Positions 46,201 to 52,886 of a stretch of DNA of 64,000 nucleotides are shown in pieces. Below the pieces are notes generated by a model that was not told the DNA's origin, searched no databases, and saw nothing but the letters and a program-made list of their open reading frames with translations. How positions within the stretch are numbered: position 1 is the stretch's first letter; each line of letters starts with the position of its first letter. The DNA comes from Corynebacterium sp. p3-SID1056 (GTDB lineage: Bacteria > Actinomycetota > Actinomycetes > Mycobacteriales > Mycobacteriaceae), in assembly GCF_025152525.1 (NCBI RefSeq), contig NZ_JALXXL010000007.1, positions 71,204 through 135,203 of the forward strand, written 5' to 3'. A program made the translations under genes and the position numbers.

Positions 46201-46711
46201 CTTCCCGATCTGGTTCGTTCATGCTCGCGTGCTTACTTCGGTCACTCGCTCCGAGTTCAGCGTCTACTTTGTCTTCGATCTGGTGAATCTCATTTTCGAC
46301 GTCCTTGCGGACGCGGTGGCGAATTTTTTCGTCAGCATCTGATGTGGCTTCCGACTTCGTCCCACCACGAACATCATCTGACTCAGCACTTGTTGAAGTG
46401 GACGCGGACAGCACGTCGAGGAGCTGCTCACTTTCTGCCTTGGTGAGCGAGGACTGCGCTACTTTGACGATCCCCATCTCAGACAGGGCTACTACGAGAT
46501 CTTTTGAAGGAACTCCCAACAACTTAGCCAGTTGAAAGACACGCTGTTTTTCTTTCAACTGCGTGCGATCGAACGCCTCATAAGGGTTTTTCTCTTGAGG
46601 TTTTGCGGCCCGTTTGCTTGTGGCCGTTCGCTTCTTGCGGGTCGTCTTTTTTGTGGTCTTTTTGGTTGTCCGCCGTTGCTTTTTCGGTGTGGTGTCCTCG
46701 TGTTGAGCCAC
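43244..46711 (-). CDS. rne: Ribonuclease E/G
   Basis: Large endoribonuclease of 1155 residues that starts mRNA decay and matures rRNA. The start is a GTG with CAGGAG nine bases upstream. After a lysine/threonine-rich N-terminus, residues 50-105 resemble an IF2 N-terminal domain (RVFQLAKLLGVPSKDLVVAL). A long acidic linker follows, then the catalytic core with the S1 region NIYLGRVQNVLPSMEAAFID, the metal site region LVVIDVNTGK-like (LTVIDVNTGKYTG), DIGGMIIIDFIDM and the Zn-link variant PCECCEGRG. The C-terminal 300 residues are charged, repeat-rich and disordered, as in actinobacterial RNase E. It precedes rplU-rpmA, as usual. Nothing clear except an upstream GC-rich region is seen at 46712-46879. 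Confidence 0.96.
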   Translation of the reverse strand: MAQHEDTTPKKQRRTTKKTTKKTTRKKRTATSKRAAKPQEKNPYEAFDRTQLKEKQRVFQLAKLLGVPSKDLVVALSEMGIVKVAQSSLTKAESEQLLDVLSASTSTSAESDDVRGGTKSEATSDADEKIRHRVRKDVENEIHQIEDKVDAELGASDRSKHASMNEPDREANDSAGASSAAKEEADTGRESDSGTTVEAADAQQVEERPLTNVEPEITPAPEEEPAAGYAPIFKAPSRSRRRRRASRPQSSDATNPATQERSGEENQTPTRTRNEGPERKTRSNRGRATSHKADAQGAEHADSRKDADNAELIEEPKAIKGSARLEAKRRRRSEKNAEARKRSRIVSQAEFLARRESVERTMVVRERERHDGHGRITQVGVLEDGLLVEHFVTSDEQTTIVGNIYLGRVQNVLPSMEAAFIDIGQGRNGVIYAGEIDWKSAGLGGRSRRIEHALKSGDQVVVQVTKDPVGHKGARLTTQISLAGRYLVYVPGGRSAGISRKLPAPERKRLKEILHNVVPGKGGAIIRTAAEGVSENAIAADVRRLHTQWEAIQEHAQREIESKGAQPVTLYEEPNLLVKVVRDLFNEDFTALIVDGKRPYNTVHAYVESVAPDLLDRVEKFNMAKHDAIDAFGMHRVDEQLRKALARKVWLPSGGTLIIEHTEALTVIDVNTGKYTGSGGSLEETVTRNNLEAAEEIVRQIRLRDIGGMIIIDFIDMILPENQDLVLRRLKEALGRDRTRHQVSEVTSLGLVQMTRKRLGTGLLETFSQPCECCEGRGLILLDDPVEQMPVSEQGSRPQHTMTRKRPVGEHPAAKAMHSHSAPMTDGDIDQLAGAVIVEDEAPDSQDEPQRTRQPEKPSSSRRRGRRGGGRGRGRNREEAKETRSEQSRQDAADTDESHQERSERASASERYTWDADNEKAKKRTKASDREHENPDDDERKRQSRGKRRHRNARGGNTRHADDAGSAPKTHDGRKEAAGEARGVVDAEQEFQQALTAFEESPRRKRPTRGNSRSDRRPQRNDFVTEDGTETSPGRGEARTARSKHSGEEAEDNNAGTSKQRRRSNSGAGSASSARRRRRRRAVRRTTKKHVEEPAHASKANGVGKQESNGENKSGKTKSRESDSSDKHQTGSGGTSRGRRGRRRATRKRSAQRNA

Positions 46712-46879
46712 GTGCCAATTCTCCTGTTATGCGTTATCCCGCTAGCGGGCACCGGGCGCTGGCACGTTGTTGCCGCCGCCGCACAGTGCCGCAGCTTTTG
46801 CGGGCTTTGGTGAAAGCTTGTCAGCGTCCATGTTCAGTTGGACACGGCGCCTGCTCCCCATTGTGGCACAGTGACAGCG

Positions 46880-47482
46880 CTAACCGCGCGATGGCGACGC
46901 GTTCTGCTCCGCACGCTCGATGAATTCAGCCACGCTGTCGACGGTGCTATCCACGACTGGCTTGTCCCAGCTGGTGCCAATGAGCGCGGCACCGACTAGC
47001 GCCGCGAGGGCTTGCCTACCGCTCACCTGCGTTACTCCGGCGTACTCAAGCATCTCGTCGATGCATCGAACGGCTTCATCCACTTGTCGCCGCACCATCC
47101 GCTGTAGTTCAACCCCCTCGCGACCTCCGTCGATGGTGGCGGCGATGATGGTCCGCAACTTGTCAGGATAGCCGTTGGCGGTCAAGTTCAGGATTGCAAA
47201 TGCGAGGGCTCTCCGGTCATCTCGCACTTGCGGGTCCGCAAGTGTCTCCTCGAGGATCTCGTTTTGCCGGGCGTGCACTCGCTCAAAGCAGGCCATGATG
47301 AGCTTTTCACGGCTGTCGAAGTAGTAGCCAATTGATCCCACTGGGACATCCGCTAGTGCAGCGACCTGCCTGTGGGTAACTGCTCGCATTCCCTCGGCGA
47401 GGAGGAGGCGGACCGTCGCCTCATGGATTGCATCGCGCTTCTTTTTTGCCCGCCGCTGCCGCATACTTTGCACGCTCACCAT
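46880..47482 (-). CDS. TetR-family transcriptional regulator
   Basis: Repressor-type protein of 200 residues. The helix-turn-helix (about residues 15-62) reads AIHEATVRLLLAEGMRAVTHRQVAALADVPVGSIGYYFDSREKLI (cited in part: VTHRQVAALADVPVGSIGYYF). The remainder is an all-helical ligand domain with no recognisable specificity. AAAGGA lies before the ATG. An imperfect palindrome GTACTTACGTAC at 47548-47559 in its upstream gap could be an autoregulatory operator. No obvious target gene is adjacent, since rne and ndk lie on either side. Confidence 0.87.
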   Translation of the reverse strand: MVSVQSMRQRRAKKKRDAIHEATVRLLLAEGMRAVTHRQVAALADVPVGSIGYYFDSREKLIMACFERVHARQNEILEETLADPQVRDDRRALAFAILNLTANGYPDKLRTIIAATIDGGREGVELQRMVRRQVDEAVRCIDEMLEYAGVTQVSGRQALAALVGAALIGTSWDKPVVDSTVDSVAEFIERAEQNASPSRG

Positions 47483-47565
47483 TGTCGTCCTTTCCTCGCA
47501 AGTCGGTAGTCGATTTTCTCGGTTTTAGTTTAGCAAGGTTGGCAAAAGTACTTACGTACCGATAC

Positions 47566-47609
47566 ACAAAAATGCGCCACCCGCGTCGCTCATGCAACGA
47601 GGGTGGCGC
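47566..47609 (-). terminator. Rho-independent terminator of ndk
   Basis: GCGCCACCC and GGGTGGCGC (47574-47582 with 47601-47609) form a perfect 9-base-pair stem; on the minus strand ATTTTTGT follows. It lies 17 bases after the ndk stop. Confidence 0.85.
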
Positions 47610-47626
47610 TTGATACGTCGAATCGA

Positions 47627-48037
47627 CTACTTATTCGGGAACCAGATCGCGATCTCACGCTCTGCGGACTCTGGAGAGTCAGAGCCGTGGACAACATTTT
47701 CACCAACGGTCAGCGCAAAGTCGCCACGGATGGTGCCCGGGGTGGCCTTCTCAACCGGGTGGGTACCGCCAGCGAGCTGACGCCACGCTGCGATTGCGGA
47801 CTCGCCTTCGACGATGCCTGCTACCAGCGGTGCGGATGTGATGAAGTCAACGAGCTCACCGAAGAACGGCTTGTCCTTGTGCTCTGCGTAGTGCTTCTCG
47901 GCAGTTTCGCGGTCAGCGGTGCGCAGATCCATCTCGACGAGCTTGAGGCCCTTGCGCTCGATGCGGGAAATGATTTCACCGACGTGGCCGTTGGCGACAC
48001 CGTCGGGCTTGATGAGAATCAAAGTACGTTCAGTCAT
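47627..48037 (-). CDS. ndk: Nucleoside diphosphate kinase
   Basis: Housekeeping enzyme of 136 residues that balances NTP pools through a phosphohistidine. It begins [17 protein letters not shown]. The catalytic histidine is in [18 protein letters not shown], the universal signature. The ATG at 48037 is chosen; an open frame extends upstream through the neighbouring gene. A small membrane protein gene lies 14 bases upstream on the same strand. Confidence 0.98.
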   Translation of the reverse strand: MTERTLILIKPDGVANGHVGEIISRIERKGLKLVEMDLRTADRETAEKHYAEHKDKPFFGELVDFITSAPLVAGIVEGESAIAAWRQLAGGTHPVEKATPGTIRGDFALTVGENVVHGSDSPESAEREIAIWFPNK

Positions 48038-48051
48038 GGCCCAAACTTTAC

Positions 48052-48363
48052 CTAAAGGTCTCGTACGATGCGCACCGCGTCTTCGCGTGAGGCGTCGCGC
48101 TTCCACAGCTGCACCTGTTGGACCGCAGTTTCAATTTCTCCCGCCTGCTTTATCTGGGCAATGGCGTCGCGCTGGTCGTCGCTAAGCGCAAGATCAGGCG
48201 CGGCCCGTCGCCGATATTGCAGGACAACCCACATCACGAGCATCAACGCTGCTGCGACAATCGCAGTCGGCCCCACCCAGGCTGGCAGAGGCACCATCGG
48301 CGCGCCCACGGCAAGTATGGACAGCGCGGCGGCAAGAAAAAGCAGGACGTGGCGCATGTGCAT
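48052..48363 (-). CDS. Small two-helix membrane protein
   Basis: A 103-residue hypothetical protein with two predicted membrane helices ([15 protein letters not shown] and [15 protein letters not shown]) and a cytosolic helical tail ([20 protein letters not shown] and following). I recognise no named domain. It is probably co-transcribed with ndk, 14 bases downstream. A second ATG two codons in (48357) is an alternative start. The divergent AMP-ligase gene starts 23 bases away. Confidence 0.75.
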   Translation of the reverse strand: MHMRHVLLFLAAALSILAVGAPMVPLPAWVGPTAIVAAALMLVMWVVLQYRRRAAPDLALSDDQRDAIAQIKQAGEIETAVQQVQLWKRDASREDAVRIVRDL

Positions 48364-48385
48364 GAACCTACTAAGCTTTTCGTCG

Positions 48386-49873
48386 ATGTTCCAGCATGTA
48401 CCGATTCACCAGCTTGCCCTAGGCCACGGTCGCCCTGATGCCCCCGCGCTCACTGACCTGTCTACTGGAGTGACCGTGACCTACGAGCAGTTGCGCAAGC
48501 TTTCTGGAAATGTCGCGCAGGTATTGTCCCGCACTTCCCTGGCGCATCGGCCGGTCATTGCCGTTCAACTGCCAAACTCCCTGGAGTTTGCCGCCACAAT
48601 TTTGGGCATATCGCAAGCGGGTGGCACGACGAGCTTGATCGGTCCGCTCTTGCGTGACCATGAGGCACAGCACCTCGCGGATCTCGCGAACGCGGATCGC
48701 ACAGTGGGGATCATCCGGATGGCAGAGGCAAAGGCGCTCATCAAGGGGCAAACACCCGAGGGGTGGCCGCCGTTGACCCCCTTTCCCTCCACCCGAGGTG
48801 CTGATGGAACAGATACACCAGCTACTGACAACAGCTGCCGTGGAGACGAGTTTGCCTTCATCCCTTTCTCCTCTGGGACAACTGGGTTGCCGAAAGCGGT
48901 TGGTCTTCCGGGGGCGTCGATAAGCGCGAATATGCAGCAGTTTGCGGCGGCCCTCGCGCGAAGCGGCGTAGGAGAACATACTCCGACAATGTCTCCCCTG
49001 CCGTTTTCCCATATTTACGGCTTGACCGCGTTGTTACTCACCCCACTGATGCTTGGGCACCACGTCATCACGATGCAGCGTTTTGACCCTGCGCTGTTTA
49101 CGCGTGCGCACCGAGACTACGGCGTGCGGTTGACGTTTATCGCGCCTCCGCTTGCGCGCGTCTTGTCCACCGCGGACCCTGAGGATTTCGATTCGCTTGA
49201 GTTGATTGTCAGCGGAGCAGACCGGCTTGACCCAGCAATTGCCCAAGCGGTGGAAACACGCTTGGGCGCGAGTGTGATCCAGGGGTACGGCATGACGGAG
49301 ACTTCGCCGGTGACCTTTGTCGGTGTACAGGGCAAAACCCCGCACGACTCTGTCGGCTTTCCGCTGCCTGATACACGCTTCCGCCTTGGGGCTCATGGTG
49401 AGCTGTCGGTCGCAGGTCCGCAATTGATGCGCGGGTACCTTGGGCACCCGCCCGTTGGCGAGTGGTTCGATACCGGTGATCTCGCCAGGGTTGGTGAGCA
49501 GGGCGAACTCTACATCACCGGTCGCGCAAAGGACACGATCAAGTACAAGGGCTACCAGATCGCGCCCGCTGAGCTTGAGGCAGTACTCAACCAGCACGGA
49601 GCGATTACCGACGCCGCCGTCACCCAATTCGACCTTCACGGCACCGAGGTCCCCCGTGCCTTCGTTGTCCGAGCCCCCGGCACCGCGTTAAGTGAATCGA
49701 GCATCATCGACTTCGTCGCAGCTCGCGTCGCCCCTTACAAAAAGATACGCGCCGTCGACTTTGTCGACGCGATCCCCCGCAGCGCTGCAGGGAAGATCCT
49801 CCGCAACCAGCTGCGAAACCTGCCACGCGCGACTACGTCTCCGGGTCCTCAGCCGTGCCCAGGTGCTGAGTAA
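48386..49873 (+). CDS. AMP-forming acyl/aryl-CoA synthetase
   Basis: Adenylate-forming ligase of 495 residues. Motifs are FIPFSSGTTGLPKAV (phosphate loop, near residue 155), GYGMTETSPVTF, DTGDLARVGEQGELYITGR and the C-terminal lysine motif PRSAAGKILRNQLR. The layout resembles 4-coumarate-CoA ligase and medium-chain acyl-CoA ligases; the acid substrate is unknown. The start MFQHVPIHQLALGHG is chosen by conservation; the frame is open upstream through the antisense of the neighbouring gene. It is the only plus-strand gene between ndk and folC, and its 3' end overlaps the DUF4233 gene by 41 bases. Confidence 0.9.
   Translation: MFQHVPIHQLALGHGRPDAPALTDLSTGVTVTYEQLRKLSGNVAQVLSRTSLAHRPVIAVQLPNSLEFAATILGISQAGGTTSLIGPLLRDHEAQHLADLANADRTVGIIRMAEAKALIKGQTPEGWPPLTPFPSTRGADGTDTPATDNSCRGDEFAFIPFSSGTTGLPKAVGLPGASISANMQQFAAALARSGVGEHTPTMSPLPFSHIYGLTALLLTPLMLGHHVITMQRFDPALFTRAHRDYGVRLTFIAPPLARVLSTADPEDFDSLELIVSGADRLDPAIAQAVETRLGASVIQGYGMTETSPVTFVGVQGKTPHDSVGFPLPDTRFRLGAHGELSVAGPQLMRGYLGHPPVGEWFDTGDLARVGEQGELYITGRAKDTIKYKGYQIAPAELEAVLNQHGAITDAAVTQFDLHGTEVPRAFVVRAPGTALSESSIIDFVAARVAPYKKIRAVDFVDAIPRSAAGKILRNQLRNLPRATTSPGPQPCPGAE
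48914..48925 (+). repeat. Copy 6 of GCGTCGATAAGC 12-mer
   Basis: Exact copy in frame in the AMP-ligase gene as Ala-Ser-Ile-Ser, again with an ATA isoleucine codon, just after the phosphate loop. It is the first copy after a 19-kb stretch without one. Confidence 0.8.
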
Positions 49874-50306
49874 CGAGGTAGCCAGCCCGCATCCGCTGCA
49901 GCATCTCGGAGCGCATCTTGATGATCAAGAACCAGACAACCCCGAAGGTAATGCCCACCACCGTGACCGACCAGTGGATGAAAAAGCCAAAGATGAGCGG
50001 TATTTGTAGCGCCAAGTCGACCCAGAGCATTGCGGGCCGTTTTTGGAAGAAGGCCGCGATGATGTGCGCAACCCCCACCACGGTCACGTAGGACCAGTTA
50101 AATGTGGTCCACAGCGTCCCCTCTTCGACCTTGAGAATCACGGTGAGGATGAGCAGGATGGTGATTGCTTCCATAATCAGCGTGCCGGCGAGCACGCCAG
50201 TCAGTCCCTCCATCGGATCCTTGACTGGCGTTTTCCCGGGGCCGAGGGGCCCCATTTCCGGCTCACGGCGGAAGCGTCCGCGTCTGGGGGTGTTCTGGTC
50301 AGCCAT
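49833..50306 (-). CDS. DUF4233 family membrane protein
   Basis: A 157-residue membrane protein with four predicted helices. The N-terminal basic stretch (PRRGRFRREPEMGPLGPG) is cytosolic, and KDPMEGLTGVLAGTLIMEAI begins the helical domain. DUF4233 genes lie between folC and ndk in many actinobacteria, which fits the position. Function unknown. The ATG at 50306 is chosen; the open frame upstream is shadow sequence. It follows the ATP-grasp gene by 62 bases. Confidence 0.85.
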   Translation of the reverse strand: MADQNTPRRGRFRREPEMGPLGPGKTPVKDPMEGLTGVLAGTLIMEAITILLILTVILKVEEGTLWTTFNWSYVTVVGVAHIIAAFFQKRPAMLWVDLALQIPLIFGFFIHWSVTVVGITFGVVWFLIIKMRSEMLQRMRAGYLVTQHLGTAEDPET

Positions 50307-50368
50307 GGGTCTTATCGTATCCGCGTCAAGGTTCCGGCCATAACTGCCTCGGCGGAAACTCTCTTTGT

Positions 50369-51256
50369 CTAAGCATCGAGCTCCTGAGACAGCAGGCGGA
50401 CCACACGGCTGGCGACGTCGACTCCGGTGGCCTCGGAAAGCGAGGCAAACTGCGCATTTGAGTTCACCTCGCCAACGAGTGGGCGCTGCGCGTCGAGGAA
50501 GTCCACGGCGCCCACGTGCAGGCCGAGAGCGCCCATGGCCGCCCGCGCCGTGTCCACGTACTCGGCCGGAGGATCCCATGGCTCAGCGCGCCCTCCTCCC
50601 GTGATGTTCGCCCGAAAATCCCCATCAGCTCCGAAACGGCGCATCGCAGCGACGGGCTCGCGCCCCACCATGTAAATGCGTGCATCGCGGCCGTGGGAGC
50701 GCGCAATGTACTCCTCGACGATGACCGGGGCAGGATACGCGGCGTGAAGAAACGCGATCAGCTCTTCGCGGCCACGTACCAACTCCATGCCTTGCCCCCA
50801 CGACCCAACTGCTCGTTTGGCCACCGCCGGATAACCGAGTTCATTTTCGACAGCCCCCACGAACGCGCTCGCCGCCCACTCTTCGGGCCCCAGGTTGCGG
50901 TAGGCCAGCGGCGCAGTACAAGTCTGTGGGTGCGCAATGCCAGCGGCACTGAGCACGGCGTGCGTGTAGGCCTTGTTATCGCACGCGGCAATCGCAGCCG
51001 CAGAGTTGATGGTGCGCACTCCGGCTGCTTCGAGCTGGGCGACGGCGGCCACGTCTTTGTCCATGATCAATGCGACCCGCGGCAAATCCATCCCGCACGT
51101 GTGCAGGTCCGCCAGCGCTTCGTCGGTGCTCACCCGCTCCAGCTGCACCCCGATCCGCGACGCCGCGCGGATCAGCTCCGCAAACTGCCACTCAAACTTG
51201 TCCCAGTGCAGCCACCGATTCGTCACTAACCACGCGTGCGGTGCAAGCTTAACCAT
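50369..51256 (-). CDS. RimK-like ATP-grasp ligase
   Basis: Predicted carboxylate-amine ligase of 295 residues. It shows the ATP-grasp pattern: a preATP N-domain (HAWLVTNRWLHWDKFEW), KAYTHAVLSAAGIAHPQT, GYPAVAKRAVGSWGQGMELV (nucleotide lysine and glycine loop), VEEYIARSHGRDARIYMVG, and the metal-binding end VDFLDAQRPLVGEVNSNAQF (each within 20 residues). RimK relatives add glutamate or other amino acids to proteins or cofactors, including pterins and F420. The ATG overlaps the end of folC by eight bases, which suggests coupled expression and perhaps a folate-related substrate; that is inference. Confidence 0.85.
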   Translation of the reverse strand: MVKLAPHAWLVTNRWLHWDKFEWQFAELIRAASRIGVQLERVSTDEALADLHTCGMDLPRVALIMDKDVAAVAQLEAAGVRTINSAAAIAACDNKAYTHAVLSAAGIAHPQTCTAPLAYRNLGPEEWAASAFVGAVENELGYPAVAKRAVGSWGQGMELVRGREELIAFLHAAYPAPVIVEEYIARSHGRDARIYMVGREPVAAMRRFGADGDFRANITGGGRAEPWDPPAEYVDTARAAMGALGLHVGAVDFLDAQRPLVGEVNSNAQFASLSEATGVDVASRVVRLLSQELDA

Positions 51257-52877
51257 TGCCGTCTTGCGTGTCGGCGGTGAGGAAGGCCCGTGCATCGCCG
51301 GCGGTGGCGACTGAACCGGTGATCAGCACGCCCATGCCATCTTCGTCAGCATCCTCGGCAACTTCGCGAGCCAGTGCAATAGCCGCAGGCAGGTGCGCCT
51401 CAACCCGGACCCGGTCGTCGCCGAATATCCCATACGCGATTTCGGCAAGCTCGTAGGCATCCATCGCGCGCGGCGATGAGTTCTGGGTAATCACAACTTC
51501 GCGGAGCTCTGGCTCGAGAGCTGCGAGCATTGCCGCCGCGTCTTTGTCGGTAAAGATCGACACGACGCCAACCAAGCCTGCGTAATTGAAATCGCGACGA
51601 AGCGCTGCGGCAAGGGTGCGCGCGCCGTGGGGGTTATGCGCGGCGTCGACAAGCAGCACGGGTGCGGTGCCAAACCTTTCGATGCGGCCCGGGACGCGCA
51701 CGCGGGCGAATCCCTCACGCACCGCATCGAGGTCGAGCGGGTGGTCCCGAGTGACGCCAAACAATGCCTCAACCGACGCCAACGCAAGCGAGGCATTTGC
51801 CGCCTGGTGCGCACCGGCAAGCGGGAGAAACACCTCGGTGTAGTCGCCGCCGAGGCCGCGCAGCTGGAGCTGCTGCCCGCCAACGGCCACCGTGGACTTT
51901 GCGACGCCGAACTCGCTCTCGGCGCGCGCGACGATCGCGTCTGCTTCCACGGCGCGTTCCAGAATTGCGCGCATCGCATCGGGATCCTGCTCAGCCACGA
52001 CAGCGATGTTTTCTGCTGGTCCGATCCCGTCGGTGTCGCGGGCTTTGATGATGCCGGCCTTCTGCGCCGCGATTTCCGGCAACGTTTCGCCGAGGAAACC
52101 CTGGTGGTCGAGCCCGATCGGGGTAATGACCGCGACGTCGGCGTCGGCCACGTTCGTCGCGTCCCACGTGCCGCCCATGCCGACTTCGACCACGGCCACG
52201 TCAACCGGGGCGTCGGCGAAAGCGACGTACGCCATCGCAACAAGCACCTCGAAGCGGCTCAGCGGCGTTGGAAACTTCGCGTCGACCATGTGCAGGTAGG
52301 GCACGAGCTCGTCGTAAAACTCCGCGAGCCGCCCCGGCGCCATTTCCGCACCGTCGATCTCGATGGTCTCGGTCACGCGCGTCAGCTCGGGGCTGGTAAA
52401 CAGTCCTACGCGGTGTCCAAGCGCGCGCAGCAGCGAGGCAATCATCCGCGAGGTGGACGTCTTCCCGTTCGTTCCGGCAACCTGGATGACTTTCAGCGTG
52501 CGCTCGGGCGAGCCAAGCAGATCCAGCAGCATGGAGATTCGCTCCAGACTCGGATTTGGGTCGCTCGCCCCAGCGCGCGTATCGAGCTCGGTGGTGAGCC
52601 GCTGCAACGCAGCGTGATCGATCGGCTCATCGCTGGGGCTCGCTTGCTCCTCGTCCGCGAGCTCACCGACGCGTACACCGACGAGGTCGGCAAGCTGCGC
52701 GAGCTCGCCTTCCTCCGGTGCAGTGTGCCCCTGCTCTGAAGCTGCGCCTTCGCCACCGAGGTTGAGCGTGATGCCGCTCTCCGTCATAGAAAGGCGCCCG
52801 AACTCGGTGTTGCGCTCTGGGTGCAACTCGCCGTGAGGGCCGTTCTCGCGAGGTGTGTCCTTGCCCTGCTCTGTCAT
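51249..52877 (-). CDS. folC: Folylpolyglutamate synthase / dihydrofolate synthase
   Basis: Mur-ligase-family enzyme of 542 residues that builds dihydrofolate and its polyglutamate tail. The ATP loop is VIQVAGTNGKTSTSRMIASL near residue 130. Later motifs include SPELTRVTETIEID, VVEVGMGGTWDATNVA, ITPIGLDHQGFLG and VDAAHNPHGA. The first 100 residues are an acidic, poorly conserved extension seen in several corynebacterial FolC proteins; an internal start cannot be excluded. It follows valS after nine bases and overlaps the ATP-grasp gene. Confidence 0.95.
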   Translation of the reverse strand: MTEQGKDTPRENGPHGELHPERNTEFGRLSMTESGITLNLGGEGAASEQGHTAPEEGELAQLADLVGVRVGELADEEQASPSDEPIDHAALQRLTTELDTRAGASDPNPSLERISMLLDLLGSPERTLKVIQVAGTNGKTSTSRMIASLLRALGHRVGLFTSPELTRVTETIEIDGAEMAPGRLAEFYDELVPYLHMVDAKFPTPLSRFEVLVAMAYVAFADAPVDVAVVEVGMGGTWDATNVADADVAVITPIGLDHQGFLGETLPEIAAQKAGIIKARDTDGIGPAENIAVVAEQDPDAMRAILERAVEADAIVARAESEFGVAKSTVAVGGQQLQLRGLGGDYTEVFLPLAGAHQAANASLALASVEALFGVTRDHPLDLDAVREGFARVRVPGRIERFGTAPVLLVDAAHNPHGARTLAAALRRDFNYAGLVGVVSIFTDKDAAAMLAALEPELREVVITQNSSPRAMDAYELAEIAYGIFGDDRVRVEAHLPAAIALAREVAEDADEDGMGVLITGSVATAGDARAFLTADTQDGNG

Positions 52878-52886
52878 CGATACGCC

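Noticed and set aside
43204..46446. Several plus-strand frames opposite rne
   Set aside because: They mirror the low-complexity RNase E tails and share no known domains.
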